Shown: positions 1-13,366 of the stretch, piece after piece
Layout of the letters: every line of letters begins with the position of its first letter
How positions within the stretch are numbered: position 1 is the stretch's first letter
Origin: Datisca glomerata
Taxonomy: Eukaryota; Streptophyta; Magnoliopsida; Cucurbitales; Datiscaceae
Direction of reading: 5' to 3'
Length of the DNA stretch: 64,000 nt
NCBI GenBank assembly: GCA_003255025.1
Contig: QANY01008725.1
Coordinates: 62,001 to 126,000, forward strand
Notes under the pieces: generated by a model
Seen by the model: only the letters and a program-made list of their open reading frames with translations
What the model was told of the DNA's origin: nothing
Databases searched by the model: none
Position numbers and translations under genes: made by a program

Positions 1-3000
1 AGGCAACACGTTAATTATTAGGTTGTCTTATAGTGGATTAGTAACTGTTAAGTTTATGTGTTTGATATGTTCCATTTATGCATCACATTTACTTTCCAAA
101 ATCTTGATATTTATTTCTATTATATTGAATTATGTATGTTTTATTTCTTTTCAGTTATTATTATGTCTACCATGGGCAATTGTTGCTTTAATTGCACTCG
201 AAAAATTGAATGGAGATAACTTCATAAAATGGAAATAAAATTAGAATTTGATGCTTATATGTGAGAAGCACAAATTTGTTCTTACTGAGTAATGTACTGA
301 GGAGCCCGCTGCCAAAGCCGTGAAAAAAATTTGGGACAAATTTGATGCTTGGATTCAGTCCAACAACAAGGCTAAGTGCTACATGCCTGTGAGCATGACT
401 GATGTTCTCAGAACAAAGCATGAAAGCATAGAAACTGCCTATGAGACTATGGAATCTCTACAAGTGATGTTTGGGTAGCAATCTGATCAAAGTCGTCATG
501 AAACTACTAGGAGCTACATGACTACTAAGATAAAGAAATGTACTTATGTGCGTGAACATGTTTTGAACATGATCAACATAATGCATGAGGCAGAAGTGCA
601 TGGGGCTATCATCGATGAGAAAACTCAAGCTAGCATTATACTTGAATCGCTCACACCTGCTTTTTCTGCATTTACTACCAACTACGTTATGAATAAGTTG
701 CAATTCAACCTGATCCAGTTGTTGAATGAACTGCAGACTTTTGAGTCGCTCAACGAGAGTATGAACAAACAAGGCGAGGTAAAAGTTGCTGAGCAAAAGC
801 CTTCATCCTCTAAAATAAAAGGAAGAAGAACAATGGAAAAGACAATGGTAATGATAAGAAATGAAATAAAGCCAAGAGGTCACCTAAGACCATGAAGAAC
901 AAGAAAGACAACAACTCTAAGAAGAAAGAACCAAAGGGAAGATGTTTTCATTGTAGAGTTGAAGGTCACTGGAAGAGAAACTGTAACAAGTATCTCTTCA
1001 AACTGAAAAAGAAAGGTAAATTTGATTTACATGTACTTGAAACTTGTTTAGTAGAATATGATTTGTCATCCGAGATCATAGATTCAGTAGCCAGTAACCA
1101 CGTATGTTCTTCTATGCAAATACTTGATTCTTTAAAGGAGTGGCGAGATGATAATGGGAGTTGATAGTGGTGCGCTCGTCTCAGCGAACGCATTGGGGAC
1201 GGTCCGTTTCAATTTTGGAAATAAGAATCTTGTTTTGAACAATGTTTATTTTATTCCTGCATTTTCTAAAAATTTGATTTCTTTTGTTTATTGCATGAAC
1301 ATAACTTTGATGTTTTTAATAATAATATATTTATTTCAAAGAATGGTTTCAATATATTGTCATGCAAAAGTTTCAAACGGACTGTATATGCTTAAACCAA
1401 CTAAGCGAACATTAAATAATTCAAAATTATTTAAAGTAGCAAATCTAGAAAGTAATAAATGACAAAATGTTTTTCAAGAGTATGATACGTAACTATGACA
1501 CTTAGGTTGGGACATATTAATCTTGACAGAATAAACCGATTAACAAAGCATGGTGCTTTTAAAGTTGAAATTCTTTCAATTTGTGAATAATGTCAGAGGG
1601 TAAAATGACCAAGAGACATTTCTCTGGAAAGAGCCAATGAGTCAAAGAACCACTAGAGCTAGTACATACTGACATTTGTGGACCGATCAATGTACAAACT
1701 AGAGGTGGGTATGAGTATTTCATCACTTTTATTGACGATTACTCAAGATACAATTATATTTACCTAATACAAAGAAAGTCTGAAACTTTTGAAAAGTTTA
1801 AAGACTTCAAAGCTGAAGTTACAAAGCAATTAGGTAAATCTTTGAAAACACTTCGATCAGATCGAGGTGGTGAATACTTGGATTTAGAATCCAAGGATTA
1901 CCTGCTGAGTATGATATTGTATTCCAACTCATAGCACATAAAATGCCATAACAAAATGGTATTTCAGAAAGCAGAAACAAAACTTTATTGGATATGGTTA
2001 GGTCGATGTTAAGCTACTCATCACCACCACTCACATTCTTGGGATATGCACTTCAAACCGCAACTTACATTTTGAATATAGTTCATTTTAAGTCTATAAT
2101 CAAGACACATTTAGAGTTATGGAATGACTCCAAACCTAGTTTGCATCATTTTCGTATATGGGGGTGCCCGACTCACGTTTTTAGACCTAAGACTGAAAAG
2201 TTTGACTCAATGTCTTAAGTGTATATATTTGTTGGCTATGCTCCAGAAACAAGAGGTGGTTAGTTTTATAGTCACATGAATCAGAAGGTGTTTGTATCGA
2301 TAAATGCTACTTTCTCGAACACGATTATATGGTAAACTACAAATCTCCGAGAAAAGTAATTCTCGAAGAACTCACATCTCATGAGATCATACCAACTTCA
2401 TCATTAAGTGATAAACAACAAACCATAAAACTATTGTTCCTGTTCACGAAAACCCAGCGCAACATCGTAGTGGGAGGGTTGTAAGACAACATATTTTTTA
2501 TGAACTCGAGGCAAATGTCCTAGTGTTAGACACTGATAAGGACAATCTATTAACCTTTAAAGAGGTGATGGAAGATCCTGAAAATGAGAAATGGCAAGAT
2601 GCCATGAACCAAGAAATGAAATTGATGTATCCTAATTCTGTCTGGAAACTTGTAGATCCACCTAAAGAAGTCAGGCCCATTAGTTGTAAATGGATCTTCA
2701 AAAAGAAAAGAGGTGCAGATGAGAAACTAAAGACTTTCAAGGCACGACTAGTAGCCAAAGGCTATACTCGAAGTGAATGAGTTGATTGTGAAGAAACATT
2801 CTTTCCCGTTCCCATGCTAAAATCCATTCACATTCTTTATCCATAGGCGGTAGTTTAGACTATGAAATATGATAAATGGATGTCAAGACAACCTTTCGTA
2901 CTGACTCACTTGAAGAAAGCATTTATATGATGCAATCAGAAGGGTTCGTGCAAAAGAGGCAAGATCAGAAAGTATACAAGTTGCTTAAATTCATTGATGG

Positions 3001-3832
3001 ATTGAAGTGAGCATCGAGATCTTAGAGGCTTACCTTTGATGAAACTATTAAATCATATGGCTTCAAACAAAATGTTATGAAGCTTGTGTATATAAATACA
3101 TCAAAGATAAGAAGGTGATTTTCTTAGTTCTTTACATATATGATATTCTACTCATTGGTAATGATGTGAAAACTTTATCGCAAGTAAAGAATTTATTAGC
3201 TGAAAATTTTCAAATGAAAGATTTGGGAGAAGCGACCTATGTTCAAGGCATCCAAATCCTAATGGGATAGAAAGAATAAGCTCTTGGCACTTTCTCAGGC
3301 ATCTTATATTGATAAGGTGCTAGAAAGATTCTCTATGAAAAATTCTAAGAAATGACAATTACCGACCGACATGGAATGTCCTTTCCATTGTGCAGTCTCC
3401 AAAGACACCTCAAGAGGAAGAAGATATGAGAAAGGTTATTTATGCTTGAGCAGTCAGGAGTCTCATGTATGTCATGTTGTGTACGAGACTGACATCAGTT
3501 ATGCAGTAGGAGTTATCAGTCGTTATTTATCAAATCCTAGTTTTAAACACTGGATTACCGTAAAGCACATTCTCAAGTATCTCTAGAGAATGAGAAATTA
3601 TATGCTTGTTTATTTAGTGGAGACTTGAATCTCACTTGATATACTGATTCTGAATCAGATAAATATAGTCAAAAGTTGACGTCTGGATCGTACATCGAGG
3701 AGATGTGAATGTTATGAAGATAACATCATATCATAACATGCTGATCCTTTTACTGAGACACTTCCTGCAAAGTCATGTAAGGAATATGGGGCTGAGAGAG
3801 ATGCCTCATTTGTTTTAGGGCAAGTGGGAGAT
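1..3832 (+). mobile_element. Ty1/copia retrotransposon internal region, decayed (5' end outside the window)
   Basis: Broken pieces of a copia polyprotein lie in the usual gag-protease-integrase-RT-RNase H order. A gag-like stretch covers about 164-890. A CX2CX4HX4C zinc knuckle lies at 943-984. A protease remnant follows near 1080, with DSVA where DSGA is usual. Integrase core pieces lie at about 1640-1890, including a TDICGP block and a RSDRGGEY block. RT and RNase H pieces run over 2523-3770. The RT active-site tetrad at 3133-3144 reads YIYD instead of YVDD, so one catalytic aspartate is lost. Many stops and frame changes interrupt every domain, so the element is not functional. A purine tract at 3818-3832 (gggcaagtgggagat) borders the 3' LTR. 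The 5' LTR and primer-binding site are not in the window. Confidence 0.93.
943..984 (+). other. Gag CCHC zinc knuckle of the first copia element
   Basis: The translation gives CFHCRVEGHWKRNC, an exact CX2CX4HX4C nucleic-acid-binding knuckle of retroviral nucleocapsid type. It sits in a short lysine-rich ORF (892-1164) that continues into the protease remnant, as expected at a gag-protease junction. Confidence 0.9.
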
Positions 3833-5881
3833 TGTGGGTATAGTTCCCTTAAAGCATGCGTAAAGACATTTATTTTACAAATTAATAAAAATATATTTTT
3901 CTTATAAATGTATTTTCTGAATTATTATTGAATAATATGTATAAATATCTAAAATTTCTATATTCATAAATGAGACTATGATCGTGTATTAGTACGAGAT
4001 GATTAAGATAATAGATAATGAATAAAATAGTCTGCAAGATACTAAAGTATGAAATCTTTAATGAATGGTTGCTAGTACGATTCGCTAAACATTTTGAATG
4101 CATGTAATATAGATGCGGATCGCTGATGCGGATAGACATCTTAGTGAAAATACTTTATATAATCAGATTATATATGATAGGACCAATGCGAATTAATATT
4201 TTTATTAACTTACCATTTACCATAAGGATTTAATACACATAAATCAGATGATCATATGTACATCACTCTAAATCTGAGTAGTTATGAACTCCTATACATG
4301 TCTACTGGATCTTTTGATTTACTCGTTAAGGGTTGTTTATAAAACAGACTAGTGACTTTTATTTTGGAGATTCAATGTCATGGATGGCCGTGAACATGAT
4401 CTTACAAGATTTGGAATCCAAGCTTTCCTAACGGATCGTATATTGGTTTCTTAAGTGTCAATTTTGAAATTGAATGGTCATTGAGTTCAAATTTATAATA
4501 CGATTATAAATTGACATTTAACTAGTGAATTAATGGTACTTAAGGATGCAGAGATAATTAGAAGGGTTAAATGATAATTTTCACAAACTCTAGTTTACGA
4601 ACCAATAATTGGAGGGACAAACTAAATTAAGTGATTATATCAATGGAGTACACAAGATTACTCTATAAATATATTTTGTAATGACTAAAAGTACAATTCC
4701 ATCTTTATAGTGGATTAATAATCGAATTAATAAATAAGATTATTTAATTAAAGTGTTTAATTAATAATATGATTTATTGAAGCTTAGAATTAAGAGTCCA
4801 TGGTCACCAAGCCACCTCAATACTATATAGTTTAGGATGTGAATGTTACATGGCATAAGAAAAGGACTAGTTTGCAAAAGGAATTAAGTTTTCAGGACAA
4901 GTATATAATTATGAGATAATTATGCATTATTAATTAATTGAGAATTGATTATTTAAATTAATTATTGTAATTTTTAGAAATTATAATTAATTAATTATAT
5001 CGATTAGTTATGAATTAATTGATAGTGAGAATATATTTTGATTTATAAAATTAAATAATTTTAAATTCTTATTTTATAATAATTTGAAATTGAATTCACT
5101 AATATGTTAATTTTGAATTAACAAATAAGTTAGTTGATATATGTTATCATATAAGTTATTTTGTAACTGATATTTATATATTTATCTGATTAAATTAGAT
5201 AATAAATTTAAAAAATTACCACGTGGCATATCAGACTGCCACACGACAATCACTGATTTTGAATCAGAGATTGACGTGACACGCTGTAGTGGGTCCCACT
5301 GTAGTGACACATTTGTAATTAGTTTATTATTTTATGAAAACTCTAAAACTAATGAGTCTTGACCTATAATATATATGGATAATATTCTATTGACCTAAAT
5401 AGGAATCTGATTGATTAATCATTAATGAAAGATCTGCGAATTCTTTATTTTCTCTCTTAGAAATCTATCTAAAAGTCCTTCTCAAAATCTCTAGATCTCA
5501 TGTGTTGAGTGCATTTAGAGATAACAAAATTATTCTTGATTCATTCTACGTCCCCACATACGTTCTAGTGTGTTTGAGAATTGGTTTGGAAGATCTTGGT
5601 GTAGATCTCAAAGTCTGTTCATCGTGAAATCGAACGTTCAATGTTTTTACTAGAAGGTAGCGGTGATGTTTGATAAACTTCAAGAGGTAAAATTCTTCTC
5701 TTTGAACGTCTATTAATTTAATGTATAGATATATAATGGATCCGTGTAAAAAATAGTTTTCACAAAATTATTTTTTAAGATTTGTGGCTATTGTTTTTCA
5801 ATCAATAATTTTTTTTGAAACCCCCCCCCCCCCCCCCCCCCCNCCCCCCCCCCCCCCGCTGCACACGCCACGTTTCCAACA
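3833..5881 (+). repeat. 3' LTR of the first copia element
   Basis: The LTR begins with TG directly after the polypurine tract. It is proposed to end at the CCAACA at 5876-5881, giving about 2.05 kb. It is very AT-rich and has no ORF of interest. The matching 5' LTR is outside the window, so the boundaries cannot be checked by comparison or by a target-site duplication. The right end is less certain because it contains a homopolymer C run with an ambiguous base. Confidence 0.7.
5821..5857. other. Poly-C run with an undetermined base (N at 5843)
   Basis: There are 36 C residues interrupted by the only N I noticed. It lies at the right end of the copia LTR, where such a run is not expected. This is most likely a sequencing or gap-closing artefact, and the true length here is unknown. 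Confidence 0.85.
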
Positions 5882-6270
5882 AACACGTTATCACCTGCCC
5901 TTGTGAAGCCAATAAGAAAGGCCTAAGGTTGGATATTATTCCAAGACATCACCTTGTTGCACAGTCGACTATGGTTTGTACCTGAGTAGCCCTCCCTCAG
6001 CGACCACAACTGCCTGGAAAAAAAACTATAAAATTGAAGGTTATTACCTTCATTAAAGTATGCAGAAAAATGCAACAATCTCCCAACTTACTCCTTAACT
6101 TGCTCTCATATACCTCCTTACTGAATTAATCTTTAGAGGGGTAAATTGTAGGCCACTTCCCTCTCCTACTTTATCTTCCAACATTGTAGGTTTTGAGAGT
6201 AAAGTAAAGACGATGCTAATGTAGTCTCACCTCTAAGATTTTACTATCAACAATTGTCGTCTATGGGGAC
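5882..6270 (+). mobile_element. Ty3/gypsy-type LTR remnant with primer-binding region
   Basis: The segment ends in tatcaaca at 6245-6252, followed by attgtcgtctatggggac (6253-6270). Plant gypsy elements typically have ATCAACA at the LTR end followed by ATTGGCGCCGTCTGTGGGGA, so this looks like a slightly mutated LTR end and primer-binding region. A tataaaa motif lies near 6028. The left limit is taken as the end of the copia LTR and may be wrong. No gypsy gag-pol coding follows, so it is a truncated or non-autonomous copy. Confidence 0.6.
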
Positions 6271-6470
6271 ACGACTAACCTTTGTGATCTATCCAATCGA
6301 GAGGACTACCTGCTTTGAAAGGCGGGTGGTAACTAGAAGACTATTATAGCTCATGCTAACTTCTAGAGCTCACCTGAAATGAAATATTTATATTACCATC
6401 TTCTAAAGTCTATCTAAGTCATCATTAACGATCAATCTCCTCAGTTCAGCTAATGTAAATGAGTTCATCA

Positions 6471-6845
6471 AGCATTATATGGGAGGACCCTAGGCACCTT
6501 GCCTAAGTTACATAGGATGACCCTCAGGCTGAATCTTGCTTAAATCATAGGGGATAACTCTATGCTTAACCCTTCCTGGGTCATATGGGGAATCTAGGCC
6601 CGATCTTGTCTAAGTCGTATGAGATGACCCCTAGACTTGACCTTGCTGAAGTCATGAGGGATGATCCCCAAGCTCACCCTTGCCTAAGTGAAACAGAATG
6701 GTCCATCTACTCCTCAGTGAAAACATCAATTACCTTAACCTCACCCTTTTCCAAAGTCATCCATGGTGACCCTAGACCCATCCTTTGACACCATCGGAGA
6801 TAACCCTAAGCTCATTTACAAAAGCCACCGAGGTGCTTGGGCTCA
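6471..6845. repeat. Degenerate tandem array, unit about 37 bp (first block)
   Basis: Successive units start with cttgcctaag-like text and contain gatgaccc and gctcacc-like motifs. Clear units of 37 bp occur from 6498, with one 33-bp unit among them. Units decay towards the right. A 37-bp period does not keep one reading frame, so the array is not a coding repeat. It follows the gypsy primer-binding region and probably belongs to that element's leader. Confidence 0.75.
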
Positions 6846-7065
6846 TTCTCCAAAAACCTCATTAAGTATTTTTTAGTAACCTCTTGTATATTCAATTTGG
6901 CCCTTCAAATTTTGTTCGCATCAAATTGAGGGGCAATAGTAGAGTGACTATCGCAAAAGCAATATCATTTAAATGAACTTAAATAAAAAATTTGTGAGAA
7001 AAATAAAAGGTGGAAGCGGTCAACAAAATCATTTTGAGGAAGACAATCTCGTTTGCTTATCTAAG

Positions 7066-7352
7066 ATGATCCTGGGGCCTATCATTTCTGAAGCCATCAG
7101 AGGTGACCCTATGCTCATCTGGGTTGTAGTCATTAAGGTGAGTCAGGATCATCATCAATGAAGTAAATAAAGGTGACTCAAAGCTCACCCTCACCTAAGT
7201 CATCTTAGGTGACTCGAGGTCATCCTCGCCGGTGACCCCAAACTCAGCCTTACCTAAATAATTTGAGGTGACTCTAGGCTCAACCTCACTGAAGCCATCA
7301 AAGGTGATCCCAAGCTCAACCTCACCTAAGTCGACAGAGGTGATCCCAAGTA
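7066..7352. repeat. Degenerate tandem array, unit about 36 bp (second block)
   Basis: This has the same motif as the block at 6471-6845: cctaagtca, then ggtgatccc and aagctcaacc. The period is about 36 bp. About 220 bases of unrelated AT-rich sequence separate the blocks, suggesting one array split by a later insertion or decay. Confidence 0.7.
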
Positions 7353-7399
7353 CGAATGTTTCATTAGTCTTAGTGGAAGTTTAGGTACTAAAAACTCCT

Positions 7400-9560
7400 T
7401 AGAAAAACAAAGGAATAAACAATATTTGCAAACACATGACAATAGTATTTTTTTTGTAGGAAAATATTACAATACCTAATTTTTCCCGGTATTGATATCA
7501 GAGAGTTAAACAAACATGTTGGATGGTTAAACAAATATATTTTAAGATTCAATTAATGGAAGTTCAAGAAATGTATCGAGAATCCAATAAAAAATCCAAG
7601 TACCAAGCTGGGAAAAGGCCCGAGCATGGTACTCTAACCCTCTTTCGTAAGCAGTCAATGTCTCGTAGTTTTAAAATAATTGTCCAAGAGATATCAATAT
7701 CATTGAATTAGTTATTTCTAGGGAAAAAAATACTTGTTTGGACCATTGACTAAGACTTTCCGGTCGCACTTCGAGGTCATTTGTTTTAAGCTTTTCGCGT
7801 GGTAAACTTATTTTCCAGCACTTTCTCATGTTTGTTACAACAAGTATTCTCATTTTCATGATAAAGTTATTTAGCCTGGTAAAATAACAATCTCACATTA
7901 CTTTCGCTACCACTTTCTCACAAAAATTTACTTTGCCAAATAACCTTTTCATCTTACAATACATCTACACATTTTTTAAAATAAGTTTTACTTTCCCAGA
8001 TCTCCATAAAAATACCATTATTTATTTCATTTTTTCCCGAATGGGGATCCCTCAATCATTTATATTCAATTTTAGATTGTATTTAATCAAAATATAAAAA
8101 AATTACATCATTGTTATGCTTTTTTCATGTGGCAGAACTAAAATATTTTTCCCGTTCCTATCGGAACGGAAGGATATTGATAATCATGATATACATATCT
8201 ACTGAAAGAAAAATACATGCAACGGGAAAACTGTTATGTATTATTAAATATTTTAATGTGTTAATATAAATTACTGTTATTTATATCAGATTTATTTTAT
8301 ATATAAAAGAGGAAAATTGTATGATAATTAATTTGCAATATCAGAGAAATTTTAATCACACACGACATGGATTATTAAGAATTTTTAGTAGTTACTAATA
8401 AAGAATTTGTACACAAATTTGCTATGTAATTTTGAATAATTTGTCATTGAATTTATTTGTACTGGGTAAGTAAAAAAATTATTTTAATTTTTGACGCAGT
8501 AAGAGAAAAATAGTTGATTTAATTTTATTAATAGGTTAATAAAATAGTTAATTAATTAGTGTGTAAAATAATGTATATATATAAGATATAATGTGTATTA
8601 GAACTTATAAATAATTATTGACAACAAATTAAAAGTTGATAAAAAAAGAAACTATAAATAATAAATAAATTATTATTTTAATATAATTTATATAACTTTC
8701 CTAACAATTTTATCAAACTTTCCCACATAACTTTATCCAAGTATTCTACATACGAAATAAGGAAATCATACTTTCTAATAACTTTTTTTTACTTTACCAT
8801 GTGTTATCAAACATGATAATCTTAATAGTTTGCCATCTAAATTTACGACTTAAATTTTCTCAATAACTTAACATTTTCAGCATTCTTACTTAGCTACCAA
8901 ACAACTCCTTCATGTTTTCTTTCTCCGAATATACATACATATATTTGTATGTATATCAGTATTTGTATATGAGTTGTTATAGATGTGAAATTGGAAGTTC
9001 AATTAAAAGGAACTTTTGAATTAAATATGGATGATGGTTGGACTGAGTAATTCAATTGATAATCGGTTCAAGAAAGTAGGCTCTCTACTTGGAACCTTTC
9101 TTTCCACAATTGAAAAGAAGATTTGTGTATATTATATAAATCTTTCATATTTTCTCTTGCTATTTTGAATATTCCTATTTAATTGTAGTTACACGATTTT
9201 ATCTGATATTATTCAGACAACATATATTTTTAAATTTAAAAATTGATATGATTATCAACCATTTATCAACGGAAACAAATATATAATAACAAAAATAAAA
9301 TAAAATTTCCACACAAATAAAGATTTAGACCAAATCTCAATTTACTGATGTATCAATTATGCAAAAAATGGACAAAAGAGTAAATTTCATGACTAATTTT
9401 ACATTAATAATGTAATTAACTAAATTTTATTTAATTAAATGATGTAATAATTATTTATAAATTAATTTATTAAATTATAAATTATTAATATATAATTATA
9501 AATTATAAATTATTAAGAAAGGAGTTTGTAATTAAGGAAAGAAGTTGGGGTTTGGAAGTC
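7400..9560. other. AT-rich intergenic stretch, no gene recognised
   Basis: No ORF here has recognisable similarity or exon structure. The sequence holds A/T runs and short direct repeats of tttccca/actttc type (about 7790-8040 and 8690-8900). These could be the ends of a decayed DNA transposon, but I could not align terminal inverted repeats. Confidence 0.6.
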
Positions 9561-9659
9561 CAAAAGGCCAACAACTAACAACACAAAACCAGAACAAGAT
9601 ATTGGGTATGCAATTGCATGGCTTGGCGCTTTCCGCGTCCATTTCATCAAACTAACGGA

Positions 9660-9722
9660 CTAACCTCTCTCCCTCTCTCCCTCTTTCCCACCCTCTCCCT
9701 CTAGAAATCTCTCTCCTCTCCT
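9660..9722 (+). promoter_or_regulatory. CT-rich leader upstream of the PBL17-like gene
   Basis: A pyrimidine-rich tract (repeated ctctccctct) lies about 270-330 bases before the kinase start codon. Such tracts are typical of plant 5' untranslated regions near the transcription start. No convincing TATA box could be fixed. Confidence 0.5.
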
Positions 9723-9993
9723 GTTTTTGTTGTCGTTAAAAAGTGATCTTTTGGCGGTGCAAATTTGGTATTTATCTGTCACCCCAGATCGGTATAGGCA
9801 AATACCCTCCAAATCGCCGGCCACCCGGATTTTTGGGGACCCAAATCGAAATTGTACCAATTTGGATGAATATCAAGCCGACATTGTGACTTGGTCGTGC
9901 TTGAAAAGGTTGTTGAAGGCTGGCCATGAGTCTATCATCTCTGCAATGGATCTAGGACTCTAGATCCAGGTTCGGGGTGTCGGTTGAATATTC

Positions 9994-12900
9994 ATGGGGG
10001 TTTGTTTCAGCATAGAGGAACAACATAAGCAGCAGGTTCCCAGTAAAAGGAATCTAGGTAAATATTAGTTTCAACTGAGGTTTCGATTTCAACTACAAGT
10101 TTCTTTAGATATCCAATATGTCATAAGTAGGAGTTCTTTTCTATTGATATTTACTTCTTTGGTGGTGATGATTAGTTTTTAGTTTTCCAGTTGGACAGAG
10201 TGATGTTGGAGGCTTCATTCGTTTCTGTACAATGGATATGCTTAAACACGTGATTTTATGTGATAATTTGATTATATTGGACCAAAACGTGAATTTGCTT
10301 TTTGTCTGTGTGAGAGAATAAAGATATGCAAGCAAAGGTAAATGCTGAGTTAATATTAACGGTACATCGTTTGATACACTAATTCACAAACAAACAGTTC
10401 ACTTTGCTAAAATTTGTTAAGGTGACCGTTTCAATTGTTCGAATTTAGAGTATGCAGTTTTCCGTTTCAGATATGACTTAAAAATCGTTTGGCTTTTGAA
10501 TAGGATATGCTAGTCTTGCTAGCTGTGCTACTTGTCACTGTGGTTTTTTATGAAGTTCTAGTTTAATATCATTTGGTAAAGATAATAGGTTTACGACCTT
10601 GCAATCTGCTAAAAAGACTTTGCTACTGACTTTCACAAATCTGAATAAACCTAGTCTTGTTAGAGAGGGGGGGGGGGGGAGTAAGTAGTCAAATGATAGA
10701 AAAAGTTGATTTGATGCAAGACGTTCGAGAAGTCTGATGTAGTATATGATTCTGATTTCTGACATTAATAATAGATGTGGCAAACGAATCTCAAATTGAA
10801 TCAGAGGGAAACACAAGCAGCACTTCCATGGCTCCAAAGAATGTCAAAGATCTCCGCCAAAGTCCTGGATATAGTAATGTTGACATCTTTACCTACGAGG
10901 AGATGAGGTTGGCCACAAAACATTTTCGGCCAGATCTGATACTAGGAGAGGGTGGGTTTGGAGTTGTATATAAAGGAGTTATTGATGAAAATGTGAGGCC
11001 AGGTTATAAGGTTACAAAAGTTGCCATTAAGGAGCTCAATCGAGAAGGGTTCCAAGGTGACAGGGAATGGCTGGTATGTTTCCTATACTCTTACTTTTTT
11101 TATTAATTCTTTAACTACATTTGTTTCGTGTATCGTTTTATGCTTTCATAAATCAAAACATTTTTTTAACAACAAGGAACATAATGGGGTGATTTTCACG
11201 CACAACTGAATATGATTGGATGCTGTTGAACTATGACGTTGCAAAACAACTATCTTGTTAATTTGCAATTTAACCATTTCTTACTTATATTGTCTTTTAC
11301 GTATATGTGTAGTGGTCAGACAACAGTTAAAAGTATATGATTCCAGTGGGAAATTGAAATTAATTTTGTAGAGATTACTTTTCAGTGGATAGATTGATAA
11401 GCCACGAATCTACTAGCTATAGAGGAGAACTTAGTTGTCTGCAGAATAGGTGAAAAAAGGGAAGAGAAATGAGTTCAGTATTTCCTTACTTTATCTGTGA
11501 AAGTCGGGAGAAGGATCTTTGTATGAAATTAAAGTTAATATAAAAAAGCGTATGGAGGGTATAAAAACACCATCTGAAGTATATGCATCCTGACAATCTC
11601 TGAAATGTCATGTCAAAGCATATAAGGCGAATGCTATTGTTTTGAGAAGATCAGCTGGAGACCCCACTTGCATTAGTAGTAATTTAATTCAGTTGCTTCA
11701 CAATAATCTGTTTGTTTTTCAGGCAGAAGTGAACTATCTTGGACAGTTCAGTCATCCTAATCTTGTTAAGCTCATTGGGTATTGCTGTGAGGATGAGCAC
11801 AGGTTGTTGGTATATGAATACATGGCAACTGGGAGCCTTGAAAAGAATTTATTTCGCAGTAAGTGCCCGTGAATGTTTAATATACTTTGCACCTTTCAAC
11901 CATTCTTGTTGGTGAATAATGTGCTTTCAGCTCCCCCGGGCATCCCCATAATTTAGAAACTAGTTGAAAACTGCAATGACTGGTTAAACATATTCAATTT
12001 AAAGAACTAGATTTCCCCTTTTCATTATATTTACATTTGATGACAGGAGTAGGTTGTAACCTCACGTGGTCGAGAAGAATGAAGATTGCCTTGGATGCAG
12101 CAAAGGGGCTTGCATTTCTCCATGGCGCAGCAACACCGATAATATATCGTGACTTCAAGACGTCAAACATCTTGCTGGATGAAGTAAGTAGAATTAGGTT
12201 CTCTCTTATTGCATTTTCTTTCTAAATATTCTTTCTATAAAAAATGATAGTTATATTAGTGGCAACACACATATGGCGCAAATTTCCTTCAAATAAATCG
12301 AATTTCAATGCAGGATTTTGGTGCTAAGCTCTCAGACTTCGGCCTCGCTAAGGAAGGTCCAATGGGGGATCAAACCCATGTGTCAACTAGAGTGATGGGC
12401 ACGTATGGATATGCCGCACCTGAATATGTGATGACTGGTGAGTTTGCTGATGCCTTATAATGATTCTCCCCCTCACATGTTCTCTTTTTAGTCCCCTTGA
12501 GAGTAGTCTAGTTATCATATAAACTATCTGAACACAGGGCATTTAACGGCTCGGAGTGATGTATATGGGTTCGGGGTAGTACTACTTGAGATGCTCATAG
12601 GAAGAAGAGCAATGGATAAAAGCCGGCCAAGCCGGGAACATAACCTTGTCGAGTGGGCACGCCCTCTCTTGAATCATAACAAGAAGCTTCTGAGAATCCT
12701 GGATCCTAGATTGGAAGGACAATACTCAGTAAGAACTGCCATGGAAGTTGCTCATTTGGCATACCAATGCCTTAGCCAAAACCCGAAAGGAAGGCCCCTC
12801 ATGAGCCAAGTCGTAGAAATCCTCGAGACTTTTCAGTCAAAAACACAAAGCCAGGAAGAGGTATTGCTTAAGACGGGTGGAGGTAGTTTAACTCTTTATG

Positions 12901-13109
12901 AGGTACCCAAGGACAGCCTTGAAAATTCTGAGAAGAAGAGAAGCTCCACCAGAAGTGAAGGTGAAAGAGTGGCGGAGGAATGTCAGAGCAAACCGGGTAA
13001 TGGAAGGAGCAAGAGTGAGCCTCCAAAGGACTTTGATCTTTATAATCCTTCTCCAGACTGTACCGCAGATTGTGTGCCAAACGAGAGATCAGCTTCTTCC
13101 AGAAGCTAA
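9994..13109 (+). CDS. PBL17: Receptor-like cytoplasmic kinase, RLCK VII family (PBL17-like)
   Basis: This is a membrane-anchored Ser/Thr kinase of the PBS1-like group, which acts below cell-surface receptors in immune or developmental signalling. Exons: 9994-10057, 10775-11073, 11723-11858, 12047-12183, 12314-12437 and 12538-13109. All junctions are GT-AG with matching phases, giving 443 aa. The protein starts MGVCFS, with Gly2 fitting N-myristoylation and Cys4 palmitoylation. The glycine loop [11 protein letters not shown] is at about 79-89, the VAIK lysine near 107, the catalytic loop YRDFKTSN with Asp202, the activation-loop DFG with Asp220, then YAAPEYV. The Ser/Lys-rich tail is as in this family. 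From memory, the whole sequence most resembles Arabidopsis PBL17 (At2g07180). The gene is complete and converges on the cycloartenol synthase gene, with only virus-derived DNA between them. Confidence 0.93.
10665..10680 (+). repeat. Poly-G tract in intron 1 of the kinase gene
   Basis: An uninterrupted G run lies within the 717-bp first intron. It has no evident function. Its exact length may be unreliable, as for other homopolymers. Confidence 0.6.
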
Positions 13110-13360
13110 AAATCTTTGTACCATCGCGTCAACTCTGTAATGAGCTATGATTTGATCAATCCATTCAATTTTGCGTAAGAATTCCTTTTGCAATTACGTA
13201 ATCAGATTAAGTAGTAGTAATATATTTAAATTTTATGTTACATTACACTGGAAGAAAGAAAGAAAGGGAAGAAGAGAAGAAAAAACGGAAGAAAAAAAAA
13301 TCTGGCTCCTGTTTCTCGTCTCCTTCATAATGTTCTCTTTCTCGTTCCTTTTTGTTTTTC

Positions 13361-13366
13361 AATAAA
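13361..13366 (+). terminator. AATAAA polyadenylation signal candidate of the kinase gene
   Basis: A canonical AATAAA lies 252 bases after the stop codon in a T-rich context, a plausible 3' UTR length for a plant gene. Confidence 0.5.

Noticed and set aside
34..238. A separate small membrane protein at the window start
   Set aside because: It is the leader of the copia element running into gag; the hydrophobic translation comes from AT-rich non-coding DNA.
7780..8910. DNA transposon with ends at the actttcc-like repeats
   Set aside because: I could not align terminal inverted repeats or a target duplication.
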